Positions 55,214-63,217 of a DNA stretch of 64,000 nucleotides are shown here, piece after piece (within the stretch, counting starts at the first letter, position 1; every line of letters starts with the position of its first letter). The stretch is from Acinetobacter pragensis. GTDB lineage: Bacteria > Pseudomonadota > Gammaproteobacteria > Pseudomonadales > Moraxellaceae. The stretch spans positions 22,245-86,244 of the forward strand of contig NZ_LUAW01000013.1 in NCBI RefSeq assembly GCF_001605895.1. Reading direction: 5' to 3'. Both the position numbers and the translations under genes were made by a program. Below the pieces are notes generated by a model, which was not told the DNA's origin, ran no database searches, and saw only the letters and a list, made by a program, of their open reading frames with translations.

Positions 55214-56287
55214 ATGAATAAGTCATTCAAAGCGTTAGGTATGCAAGAAATTTCAGACTTTGACGGTACACGTGATGCGCCATCTCCCATAGAACGCCTT
55301 GAAAAAGTGCGTACAGCGGCATCACAATTTCGTACCCAGCTTATGCAGCAGGAAGATGTCATTTATTATCAATCAGTTAATCTTGTCCGCGCCCCATATC
55401 CGACATGGTATGGCTATACAGGCGTGTTTGCGCAAAAGTCACTGACCTTCCCTTTTTTACATCTGCTTAACCGCCTTTTTGTCATTCAATATAAAGACTT
55501 TAATAATCAGCTGAGAGTCTTGTTATTTTCACCTACCGATGTGGTGAATAACCGCAAAACACCTTTCTTTGAACGGTTAGCTGATTCATTTCCAGATATC
55601 GCCTTCAATATTTTTGCACCGCAATATACTTCTATAGAAGACACTCTGCAGCAGCTCAAAATAAAACCTGAGCAAGTGGATTATATTAGTTATGATCATC
55701 TGCACACACAGGAACTGCGGAAATGGTTAGGCACAGCAGATCAGCCTGCCTATTTTCCAAATGCGAAACTTTTAGTTCATGAAAAAGAATGGAACTGTGT
55801 TCAAGGGTTGCTGCCTGTTCAGTCCGATTGGTATTGTCCGAACGGTGCAAATGGGATTGATCCGAACAAAGTCATTACCTTTAAGAAAAGTCTTGCTTTA
55901 GGATCTGGTCTCGCATTGGTACATACCCCAGGACATACCGAAGGCAATCATTCATTGGTCGCTAAAGCGGATAATCAAATTTTTGTGACTTCAGAAAATG
56001 GGATCAGTTTAGATGCATATGAACCTAGAAGTTCCAAAATTAAGGCAATACGTGACTACGCTGAAAAGACAGGTGTTGAAGTTATTTTAAATGGCAACAC
56101 ACAAGAAGGCAGCAATGACCAATACATTTCAATGGTCATGGAAAAAACCATCGCAGGGCCACTAAAAAGCAATCCTAATTTCCCATCATGCGCTTGCAGC
56201 AGTGAAACAACCCCCTATTGGCTGTTCCCGGGATTGAAACAAACTGAACTATTAGGCGCATTGCAATTTGGCCAGTTGGCTGTTTAA
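55214..56287 (+). CDS. MBL-fold-like protein with altered metal motif
   Basis: The 357-residue protein has a metallo-beta-lactamase fold pattern: VDYISYDHLHTQELRKWL where the usual HxHxDH would be, and LALVHTPGHTEGNHSLV as the second His motif. In the first motif the Asp-His of HxHxDH is replaced (HLHTQE), so normal two-metal binding is doubtful. TGGAGGAACCC is a strong RBS. It is paired with the SnoaL-like gene. It may bind ligand without hydrolysis or use a single metal. No specific family name is claimed. Confidence 0.7.
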   Translation: MNKSFKALGMQEISDFDGTRDAPSPIERLEKVRTAASQFRTQLMQQEDVIYYQSVNLVRAPYPTWYGYTGVFAQKSLTFPFLHLLNRLFVIQYKDFNNQLRVLLFSPTDVVNNRKTPFFERLADSFPDIAFNIFAPQYTSIEDTLQQLKIKPEQVDYISYDHLHTQELRKWLGTADQPAYFPNAKLLVHEKEWNCVQGLLPVQSDWYCPNGANGIDPNKVITFKKSLALGSGLALVHTPGHTEGNHSLVAKADNQIFVTSENGISLDAYEPRSSKIKAIRDYAEKTGVEVILNGNTQEGSNDQYISMVMEKTIAGPLKSNPNFPSCACSSETTPYWLFPGLKQTELLGALQFGQLAV

Positions 56288-56303
56288 CTCCCTAACTTTT
56301 ATA

Positions 56304-56339
56304 TCGCTTGAAAATTCTTGGGTTTCAGGCGATTTTTTT
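56304..56339 (+). terminator. rho-independent terminator
   Basis: TCGCTTGAAA (56304-56313) pairs with TTTCAGGCGA (56323-56332, one wobble), then TTTTTTTA. It follows the MBL-like stop by 17 bp and lies before the convergent AraC gene. Confidence 0.8.
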
Positions 56340-56356
56340 ATTTTCATAACAATCAT

Positions 56357-57397
56357 CTACACCTCAAAACTGCGATATTCCTTTGGTGTTTTTCCTGTCC
56401 AGCGTTTAAACGCGCGCTGGAAAGCGCTTTGTTCGGAAAAACCCAATAAAAAAGCGATTTCCACTAAGCTTAGTTTTGGATTGCGGACATAGCTGATGGC
56501 TAAGCTTTGACGGATATCATCGACAAGCGTTCTAAAATTAAGTTGATGCCGGTTCATTTCTGTTTTTAATTCATCTGCAGTAAATCCCGTGATCTGAGCC
56601 AGCTCTTCGAAGCTGACGCCGCCCATTTGGAACGATTCCATAATTGTTTTACGGACTACGGCAAGCCAAGAAGGCTCCAAATGACTCCCAAGCTGCTTTA
56701 ATAATTGGTGACGTAAATCACTCATCACTATATGCACCGACTCATTCGAACTTGGCAATGGATAATCTAAAAAACGCTCATGAAAACCTATAGCCGTGTG
56801 CTCAGCGCTAAAATATATTGGACAGCGGAACAGATTTTCATATTCAGAGATATCTTCAGGCTGGTCATGCTGGAAAGAAACCCACAGCGGACTTAAATCA
56901 TGCTGATTAAATAAGTGTCTAGACAGACTCACATAAGAGGCCTGATGCAATTCATCCTGCAATTTACCTAAAGGATGGTTTTCCCCTAAATTGCTTTTCC
57001 AGTAACGGATAAACTCATGCCCTTTGCGTTCAAATACATTGCTTCCGGCATCAATGGTTAATGCCGAATAACGCATATTCTGCTGCATGAGTTCACGCGC
57101 ATTGGAGCAGGTCATGAGAGCAAAACCATGTGGCCCTAAATGCCCAGTGGTCACCAGCTGCCCTAGGCAAATGCCTAAATTGGGATGCTGGAACTTGTCC
57201 TGCAATAAATGGCAAGCCTGATTAAAAATCTGGAAATCAATCCGTTCATTGGGGTGATCAAATAAAGATTTATTCACATGAATTTCTGCTAGAAACTGAT
57301 CTGCCGAATAATTTCTTCTTTGCAAATAGTCAAAAATCACACGCATGTAATGCACTGCAACAGTATGTTTTTTCAATATATTACTGGAATCGTGCAT
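56357..57397 (-). CDS. AraC-family regulator (OruR/arabinose-binding-domain type)
   Basis: The 346-residue protein has an N-terminal effector domain of about 240 residues (LGICLGQLVTTGHLGPHGFALMTC core GHLGPHGFA) and a C-terminal AraC double HTH (LSLVEIAFLLGFSEQSAFQR, then RWTGKTPKEYR). It converges on the SnoaL/MBL unit and diverges from the SCP2-VOC-oxidoreductase operon, which it probably activates. TTTGACC and GGGTCAA lie inverted at 57417-57423 and 57466-57472 in the divergent promoter region. A second regulator of the same type is at 61986-63026. Confidence 0.88.
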   Translation of the reverse strand: MHDSSNILKKHTVAVHYMRVIFDYLQRRNYSADQFLAEIHVNKSLFDHPNERIDFQIFNQACHLLQDKFQHPNLGICLGQLVTTGHLGPHGFALMTCSNARELMQQNMRYSALTIDAGSNVFERKGHEFIRYWKSNLGENHPLGKLQDELHQASYVSLSRHLFNQHDLSPLWVSFQHDQPEDISEYENLFRCPIYFSAEHTAIGFHERFLDYPLPSSNESVHIVMSDLRHQLLKQLGSHLEPSWLAVVRKTIMESFQMGGVSFEELAQITGFTADELKTEMNRHQLNFRTLVDDIRQSLAISYVRNPKLSLVEIAFLLGFSEQSAFQRAFKRWTGKTPKEYRSFEV

Positions 57398-57510
57398 AAA
57401 CGTAATCTATCCCTAATTTGACCTATATTTGGCTTTTATCAACTGATGTCAATGAATCCCGGTTTGGGTCAATATCATTTTTTTCCTGTGTCTTATAGTC
57501 ACATCAGCAC

Positions 57511-57520
57511 TCAATATTGA
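57511..57520. promoter_or_regulatory. TCAATATTGA palindrome upstream of the SCP2 gene
   Basis: This decamer is identical to the two halves of the operator-like repeat at 43097-43136. It lies 49 bp before the SCP2 start codon, in the AraC/SCP2 divergent promoter region. Confidence 0.5.
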
Positions 57521-57569
57521 ATGCAAAATCTCATCTATCTGAAGACTATATTAATTAAAGGAATAAGCC

Positions 57570-57890
57570 ATGAATATCAACGATTTTATTTTAAATAAAT
57601 TGCCGGCTGCCCTAAATGAGGAAGCCACCGATGGCGTTGAGTGCGTATTGCAGCTCAATTTATCCGAGCCTTTTACCATTCAAATCAATGACAGCACCTG
57701 CGCGATCCAAAAAGGTAAAAATACCGAAGCTGACGTCATACTGACGGCCGATGACGAGGTGTTCTTTGACATTATTACTGGGCAGCTTGCCGGTGCAATG
57801 GCCTTCATGAGCGGCAAATTAAAAATTGACGGCGATATTATGCTGGCAAAAGAAATCAGTGAATATTTTGACGCGTCTAAACTTGTATAA
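57570..57890 (+). CDS. SCP2 sterol-carrier-domain protein
   Basis: The 106-residue protein is a single SCP2 domain: FTIQINDSTCAIQKGKNTEADVILT, then DIITGQLAGAMAFMSGKLKIDGD, both hallmark stretches (conserved MSGKLKIxGD). It has no signal peptide. SCP2 proteins bind lipids and other hydrophobic molecules. It heads an operon with VOC, oxidoreductase, MBL and FadL-like genes, pointing to a hydrophobic substrate or intermediate. RBS AAAGGAATAAG. Confidence 0.9.
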   Translation: MNINDFILNKLPAALNEEATDGVECVLQLNLSEPFTIQINDSTCAIQKGKNTEADVILTADDEVFFDIITGQLAGAMAFMSGKLKIDGDIMLAKEISEYFDASKLV

Positions 57891-57961
57891 AACTTTATTC
57901 AAACTGATCACCAAGGGGATGTGCAACTCCCCTTTTCCAAGCAATAAAAAAGGAAATTGCC

Positions 57962-58483
57962 ATGAGTAAGGATTTAGGTCCAATTTGCCAGAACGGCTAC
58001 ATTGTCAAAGATATTGAAAAAGCCATGAATGAGTGGATTGCATTAGGCGTCGGCCCTTGGTTTTATGTCGAAAATGCAATTTTGGATAATTTCAAATATA
58101 AAGGCCAGCCGCATAATATTGAAATGAAAGTGGCTTTAGCCAATTCAGGTGATGTACAAATTGAATTGATTCAGCAGACGAATGATGCGCCATCTATGTA
58201 TCAGGATTTTTTAAAATCGGGCCGTGAAGGATTCCAGCATGTTGCTTATTGGACAGAAGATTATGATGCGGCATATCAATATTTGCAGGACAAAGGCTAT
58301 GACGTCGTGCATGAAGGTCAAATTGGCGGACCGCAAGGCCGTATGGCGTATTTTGATTCAGAGTATGCCATTGGTATTGCATTGGAAATTTCAGAGCTGG
58401 CAGGCAGTAAAAAACAGATTTTTGACTATATAAAAAAGGCCTCTGTCGGCTGGAATGGTTCAAAGCCAATCCGTAAACTTTAA
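57962..58483 (+). CDS. VOC-family protein (glyoxalase_4 type)
   Basis: The 173-residue single VOC module begins NGYIVKDIEKAMNEWIALGVGPW, then GDVQIELIQQ (Glu metal ligand type) and GFQHVAYWTEDYDAAYQYL (His). The pattern resembles methylmalonyl-CoA epimerase-like and lyase-like VOC proteins rather than ring-cleavage dioxygenases. It lies between SCP2 (71-bp gap) and the oxidoreductase (14-bp gap). It probably isomerises or hydrates an intermediate of the same pathway. Confidence 0.83.
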   Translation: MSKDLGPICQNGYIVKDIEKAMNEWIALGVGPWFYVENAILDNFKYKGQPHNIEMKVALANSGDVQIELIQQTNDAPSMYQDFLKSGREGFQHVAYWTEDYDAAYQYLQDKGYDVVHEGQIGGPQGRMAYFDSEYAIGIALEISELAGSKKQIFDYIKKASVGWNGSKPIRKL

Positions 58484-58497
58484 GCGGAGTTCATTCT

Positions 58498-59466
58498 ATG
58501 AGAAGTATTTTATCAGGTGAACACGGCGCGGTTTTAGGCGTTTTGGAAAAGCCGAAAGTTATGCCGAATCACGTGCTGGTCAAAATTAAAGCCTGCGCTT
58601 TAAATCGCGCTGACTTAAACATGCTGACAGGAGCAACACATGGGTTCATCGGCGGTTTAGGCTTTCCGATCGGTATGGAATGGGCTGGAGAAATTGTCGA
58701 AGTGGGTGAAGGCGTCAAGCAATGGCAAGTCGGCAATCGGGTGATGGGGGCTGGCCCCGGCGCGTTTTCTGAATATACCTTAGGCAATGCTGCTTGGATT
58801 TACCCCATTCCGGATAATTTAAGCGATGAACAGGCTGCGACCTTGCCTGTTGCATTGCAAACAGCGCACGATGCGATTTCATCAAATGGCCAATTGCAGG
58901 CCGATCAAACTGTGCTGGTTGTCGGTGCAAGCTCCGCTGTTGGACTAATGGCAATGCAAGTTGCTCAGTTATTAGGTGCAAAGCATGTTATTGGGACATC
59001 AACCCGTGCCGAAAAAATGGCTCAGTTACTTGAATATGGTGCAGATAGCGCTGTAAATACAAATGATGAAGACTGGAGCAAACAGATTTTAAAACTGACT
59101 AAACGTAAAGGCGCAGATCTTGTTATCGACTTTTTGGCAGGCCCTTTATTTAACCAGACAATGTCCGTAACTAAAATTGCTGGAACTATTGTGAATGTCG
59201 GGCGAATGGCTGGCGAAACGGGGATGATTGATTTCGATCAGCATTCCATGCGCCGTATCACTTATAAAGGTGTGAGTTTCCGCACCCGCAGCCCTGATGA
59301 AATTGCAGCAGTGATTCAAAAAGCCCAACAAGATTTAATTCCTGCACTGGCTGAAGGGAAAATACATTTACCAATAGACAAGGTCTACCCATTTGAACAA
59401 TTCAATGCGGCTTTTGAAAAAATGAAAGCCAATCAACATTTTGGAAAAATTGTTTTATCCCTCTAA
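58498..59466 (+). CDS. quinone oxidoreductase/zinc-type alcohol dehydrogenase family protein
   Basis: The 322-residue medium-chain dehydrogenase/reductase has GMEWAGEIVEVGEGV (catalytic domain), LPVALQTAHDAISSNGQL and VLVVGASSAVGLMAMQVAQLLGA (Rossmann nucleotide site). The structural zinc Cys cluster is absent, so it belongs to the quinone-oxidoreductase/enoyl-reductase branch. It uses NADPH probably. RBS AAGCGGAG. It may reduce an unsaturated ketone or enoyl intermediate in the operon's pathway. Confidence 0.87.
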   Translation: MRSILSGEHGAVLGVLEKPKVMPNHVLVKIKACALNRADLNMLTGATHGFIGGLGFPIGMEWAGEIVEVGEGVKQWQVGNRVMGAGPGAFSEYTLGNAAWIYPIPDNLSDEQAATLPVALQTAHDAISSNGQLQADQTVLVVGASSAVGLMAMQVAQLLGAKHVIGTSTRAEKMAQLLEYGADSAVNTNDEDWSKQILKLTKRKGADLVIDFLAGPLFNQTMSVTKIAGTIVNVGRMAGETGMIDFDQHSMRRITYKGVSFRTRSPDEIAAVIQKAQQDLIPALAEGKIHLPIDKVYPFEQFNAAFEKMKANQHFGKIVLSL

Positions 59467-59556
59467 CGCCCTAAACGACAAGTTTGATCAGCCGAATTGA
59501 ACTTGTATTCTCTATTTCACGCAAAAGCCTTTTTGAATTAATTTGGGATAACCTTA

Positions 59557-60393
59557 ATGAAGATTCATCATTTGAACTGCGGCACGCTCTGCCCTTTATG
59601 CGCCCGTTTAATCAATGGTACAGGGACATTGACTGAACCTGGAAAACTGGTTTGTCATTGCCTGCTGATTGAGCAAAAAGACAAGCTGATTCTAGTAGAT
59701 ACTGGATTAGGCTTGATGGATATTGAACATACAGATTACCGTTTAGGAAAAGCTTTTCAAAAAACATTTAAACCTAAATTAGATCCAGCAGAAACTGCAC
59801 ATTCTCAAATTCAAAGGCTGGGCTATTCACCTGCTGATGTCACGGATATTTTTCCCACGCATCTGGATCTAGATCATATAGGCGGCGCATCCGATTTTCC
59901 TCAAGCCACCGTGCATATCTATCAGCCTGAACTGGAACAAATCTTAAAGCCGAGCTGGAAAGAAAAATTACGTTTCCGTTTGAACCAGTTTAAACCTGAA
60001 CCGTGCTGGCATATTTATCAACAGCCAGCAGAACAATGGTTTGGCCACCCTGCTTTCTCCATTCATTTAAAAAACAATTTAAATATATGGATAATTCCGC
60101 TGATTGGGCACACCAAAGGCCATGTCGGAATTGCCATTCAGCAAGACAATGGGAAATGGCTCCTGCATTGCGGTGATGCGTATTACCATCACAGTCAGCT
60201 GAATGCAGTATCTCACATGCCTTTAGGTCTTCAAGCCTTTGAAGCAAGCGTGCAGGCTATCCGGCAGGAACGTCTGAAAAGCCTGAATCACTTAAAATAT
60301 TTAAAAGCGCATCATGCTGATGAAATCGATTTTTTCTGCGCGCACGATCCTGTTGAGCTTGAGCAATATCAGTCTGCATCCAGACTTGAATAA
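59557..60393 (+). CDS. MBL-fold metallohydrolase
   Basis: The 278-residue protein has a canonical metal site: FPTHLDLDHIGGASDFP (HxDxDH variant), GHTKGHVGIAI and LLHCGDAYYHHS with the bridging Asp; a last His lies in FFCAHDPVEL. The fold and spacing are like lactonase-type MBL hydrolases. It differs from the altered copy at 55214-56287. It is 90 bp after the oxidoreductase and should hydrolyse a lactone, ester or thioester of the pathway; the exact target is unknown. Confidence 0.87.
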   Translation: MKIHHLNCGTLCPLCARLINGTGTLTEPGKLVCHCLLIEQKDKLILVDTGLGLMDIEHTDYRLGKAFQKTFKPKLDPAETAHSQIQRLGYSPADVTDIFPTHLDLDHIGGASDFPQATVHIYQPELEQILKPSWKEKLRFRLNQFKPEPCWHIYQQPAEQWFGHPAFSIHLKNNLNIWIIPLIGHTKGHVGIAIQQDNGKWLLHCGDAYYHHSQLNAVSHMPLGLQAFEASVQAIRQERLKSLNHLKYLKAHHADEIDFFCAHDPVELEQYQSASRLE

Positions 60394-60442
60394 TGATTGA
60401 TCCGAGATTTTGAAAGCTAGACGATGCCAGTTTTACACAAAA

Positions 60443-60472
60443 TATCGGCAGTACATGCCAAAACTGCCGATA
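60443..60472. terminator. hairpin after the MBL hydrolase gene
   Basis: TATCGGCAGT pairs perfectly with ACTGCCGATA around a 10-base loop, 50 bp beyond the stop codon. Confidence 0.65.
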
Positions 60473-60487
60473 CTGAATTGAGTATCC

Positions 60488-60521
60488 CCAAAGCACTGCG
60501 CCAAAGCACTGCGCCAAAGCA
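60488..60521 (+). repeat. 13-bp tandem repeat, about 2.6 copies
   Basis: CCAAAGCACTGCG at 60488-60500 and 60501-60513, then a partial CCAAAGCA at 60514-60521. The unit length is not a multiple of three and it is non-coding. Confidence 0.85.
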
Positions 60522-60718
60522 GAAAAGCATGCGGTCAATCTGAGGCAAGCAATAAAGCAGAATTTAGGAAAAATAATAAAAGCAGATGAAATATTGACAC
60601 CTTTTGACCATAACTGTGGCACTCAATAACCAATTTTAAATAGCGATACACGTTAAAAATATCTATTAGAAGTACACGATTACTCTAAAAAATGAACTAT
60701 TCCAGGAAGGAATTCACT

Positions 60719-61924
60719 ATGAACAAAAGCACTTTGATCATTGCGCTGGGCTGTATCTGTACAGGTCAAATACACGCTGCAGGGCTTGACCGCTCTGGTC
60801 AATCCATTTCAGCATTTCTACAGCCAGGCAATTATTTTGAAGCAGGTATTTCAGTCTTGGATGCTTCTTTAAGCGGGAAAATGAATGATAACTTCAGTAA
60901 AGGCGGATTAAGCGCTGCGGCAAACATGCAAACTGGGGATATTGCCAACAGCTATTACTCTCCATCTGCTACTTTAAAATTTCAATTAACAGACCAGTTC
61001 TCTATCGGCTTCTTATACGATCATCCTTTTGGGGCAGATGCGGGCTACCCGATCAAAGCATATCAAGCTTATACCGAAGGCAATGAAAGATCTGAATCTG
61101 AAGTTGTCTCTCAAAATTTAAGCACGATTATCGGTTTTCAGCCAAATCAGCATTGGAATATCTATGCCGGACCAGCTTTGCAAACGGTAAAAGGTAAAAG
61201 CCGCTTAAGAGGCGCAGGCTATTCATGGTCACGTTATGATTTAGATGCAAAGGAAACTACAGGGGTTGGCTGGCTCGCTGGCGCCGCATATGCAATTCCT
61301 GATATTGCATTAAAAGCCTCTGTCACCTACCGTTCTGAAATTGACCACGACATGAATATGACCGAATCCTTGAATATTCTGCATCCAGTGGCTGGCCGTG
61401 TTGACTTAGGAACATCAACTGAAAAATCAACGATCACCACACCGCAATCGGTCAATCTTGATTTTCAGACAGGCATTATGAAAGACACCGTGGCTTTTGC
61501 AAATGTACGATGGGTGGACTGGTCTAATTTTAGAATTTCACCCAAAAAACTGTATGAATTTACAAAGCTGACTACAGGCTCTGGAGTAGATTTAGCCGCT
61601 TATTATGATGATCAGATTTCTGCAAATTTGGGGCTTGGCAGAAAATTCAACGATAAAATTTCAGGCACTGTTTCTGTAGGCTGGGACAGCGGCGCCGGAG
61701 ACTTAGTATCCACATTAGGGCCATCAAAAGGCTATTGGAATGTCGGATTAGGCGCGCAATTCAGTCCAGCTGCGAATTATTTTATTTCAGGCGGCGTGAA
61801 ATATTTTTGGCTTGGAGATGCAAAAGCGCAATCGGGTTTCGACTTTGGCACGGATAAATACGATGCTGTATATGAAGACAACTACGCTTGGGGCTATGGC
61901 TTAAAAATTGGGTATCGATTCTAA
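60719..61924 (+). CDS. FadL/TodX-family outer-membrane channel (second copy)
   Basis: The 401-residue protein starts at the ATG at 60719 behind CCAGGAAGG; a start at 60692 is rejected. It has a signal peptide (MNKSTLIIALGCICTGQIHA) and a hatch start AGLDRSGQSISAFLQPGNYFEAG. A beta barrel follows, ending in Phe (IGYRF). It is clearly paralogous to 47799-49007 (DR(S/T)GQSI, GWDSGAGD, similar length). It probably admits the hydrophobic substrate handled by the surrounding AraC-controlled genes. Confidence 0.9.
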   Translation: MNKSTLIIALGCICTGQIHAAGLDRSGQSISAFLQPGNYFEAGISVLDASLSGKMNDNFSKGGLSAAANMQTGDIANSYYSPSATLKFQLTDQFSIGFLYDHPFGADAGYPIKAYQAYTEGNERSESEVVSQNLSTIIGFQPNQHWNIYAGPALQTVKGKSRLRGAGYSWSRYDLDAKETTGVGWLAGAAYAIPDIALKASVTYRSEIDHDMNMTESLNILHPVAGRVDLGTSTEKSTITTPQSVNLDFQTGIMKDTVAFANVRWVDWSNFRISPKKLYEFTKLTTGSGVDLAAYYDDQISANLGLGRKFNDKISGTVSVGWDSGAGDLVSTLGPSKGYWNVGLGAQFSPAANYFISGGVKYFWLGDAKAQSGFDFGTDKYDAVYEDNYAWGYGLKIGYRF

Positions 61925-61944
61925 GGCAATAAAATATGCAGTTT

Positions 61945-61975
61945 AAGGCGGTCATCAGACCGCCTTTTTATTTTT
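61945..61975 (+). terminator. rho-independent terminator
   Basis: AAGGCGGTC (61945-61953), loop ATCA, GACCGCCTT (61958-61966), then a T-rich run. It ends the FadL-like gene before the convergent AraC gene. Confidence 0.92.
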
Positions 61976-61985
61976 AATCAGATTG

Positions 61986-63026
61986 TTATTCTACCGAGCG
62001 CGAAAGCTGAGACTGCAGCCATTGCTTAGGCGGCAAACCGTACCAGCGCTTAAATGCTTTGGTAAAATTTGAGACATCGTTATAGCCTAAATGATCCGCC
62101 AATTCGATCAGTGAGGTTTTCTTATATAACAGATAGTCTTTTGCAACTTCAGCGCGCGAAGTTGATAACAGCGCATCATAAGTTGTATCGTATTCAGCCA
62201 ATTTTCTAAAAAATGTCCGCCGGGACAAATGCAGCTGCTCCGCCATTTCTTCAGCAGTTAGCGGCTTTTGAAGGTTCTGTAAAATCATCAGTTTAAGTTT
62301 TATCAGCCAATTTTCACCCTGCTGCGTAAAGAGGCTGAGCTCGGCTTCACACATTCTAAGGGCTTTTTGAAATGCAGGAAGATCCGCGCCCGGCAGCTTT
62401 TTATCAAGGATGATGGTATTGAAATAAATAGCGCAATGCCTTTTATTCCAGCTGATCGGCGCATTTAAATAGTTAAATTTTTCAGCATAGCTTGGTTTAG
62501 CATAATCCAGTTCTATTCTGAGCTGCGGCAATTCATGTTCAACCAAATCACTGATGATGCGAATAATCGAAAGACATAATGCTTCTTGTGTATAGTAATA
62601 ATTTAAGCCCAGCGGAATTTGCTTTCCAAATTTAATACATATCGTACTGTCTTTAATTTCACTTTCAAAACTGATGGTAGGATCTATCAGTGAACTATAT
62701 TTCTTACAAATTACAAATACATCATTCAGTGTCGGCGCTGACATCAATGCAATGCCAAAAGACCCAAAATGGGACAGCCGAATATATTGACTGAATGCAA
62801 TCGAAATAGAGGGGTCTTTCGTGAGTATGAGCGCATTCTGCACAAATTTTGAAATTTGATTTAAACTGAAATAAGTATCAATCGAATCTAAATCTTCAGC
62901 TTTAATTCCTGAATTTTCTAAAATAGCTGATATTGAATATCCGCGGGCAACACACATCCGGACAAATGCTGCCGGCAAGTGAACAGGTATTATCGGAGCG
63001 ATCATGCTCTTATCATCAAAATCCAT
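61986..63026 (-). CDS. AraC-family regulator (arabinose-binding-domain type), second
   Basis: The 346-residue protein has an N-terminal effector domain with RLSHFGSFGIALMSAPT and a C-terminal HTH pair (EEMAEQLHLSRRTFFRKL, then LIELADHLGYNDVSNFTKAFKRW with key GYNDVSNF). Same architecture and length as 56357-57397, but the sequences are clearly diverged. It diverges from the SDR gene at 63218 and converges on the FadL-like gene. TGTCACGCTTGTACA and TTGGCACC at 63121-63150 are candidate sites. Confidence 0.88.
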   Translation of the reverse strand: MDFDDKSMIAPIIPVHLPAAFVRMCVARGYSISAILENSGIKAEDLDSIDTYFSLNQISKFVQNALILTKDPSISIAFSQYIRLSHFGSFGIALMSAPTLNDVFVICKKYSSLIDPTISFESEIKDSTICIKFGKQIPLGLNYYYTQEALCLSIIRIISDLVEHELPQLRIELDYAKPSYAEKFNYLNAPISWNKRHCAIYFNTIILDKKLPGADLPAFQKALRMCEAELSLFTQQGENWLIKLKLMILQNLQKPLTAEEMAEQLHLSRRTFFRKLAEYDTTYDALLSTSRAEVAKDYLLYKKTSLIELADHLGYNDVSNFTKAFKRWYGLPPKQWLQSQLSRSVE

Positions 63027-63217
63027 TTTTAACTCCTATAGACTTATTCTTTCAATATTTATCTCATCTATCTATTGAACAAATTATTAAACCATAGGTT
63101 GTTTTTTATTCTAACAAAAATGTCACGCTTGTACATTTTTTTGGCACCTTTTTACCAAAATATTTTTCCTCCCTGACTGATAGTGAATTTGTAACCCGAT
63201 CATTAAGGATGATATTC

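Larger units (their letters stand above)
60394..60718. other. 325-bp intergenic region with hairpin and tandem repeat
   Basis: No gene is supported. A perfect 10-bp stem (TATCGGCAGT at 60443-60452, ACTGCCGATA at 60463-60472) probably ends the SCP2-MBL transcript. A 13-bp tandem repeat follows at 60488-60521. The promoter of the FadL-like gene should lie after 60560; TTGACACC and TTTTGACC there (near 60594-60609) could be regulator half-sites. Confidence 0.55.

Noticed and set aside
60257..60622. A 121-residue minus-strand frame overlapping the MBL hydrolase end
   Set aside because: It overlaps a real gene, spans the tandem repeat and hairpin, and has no recognisable domain.
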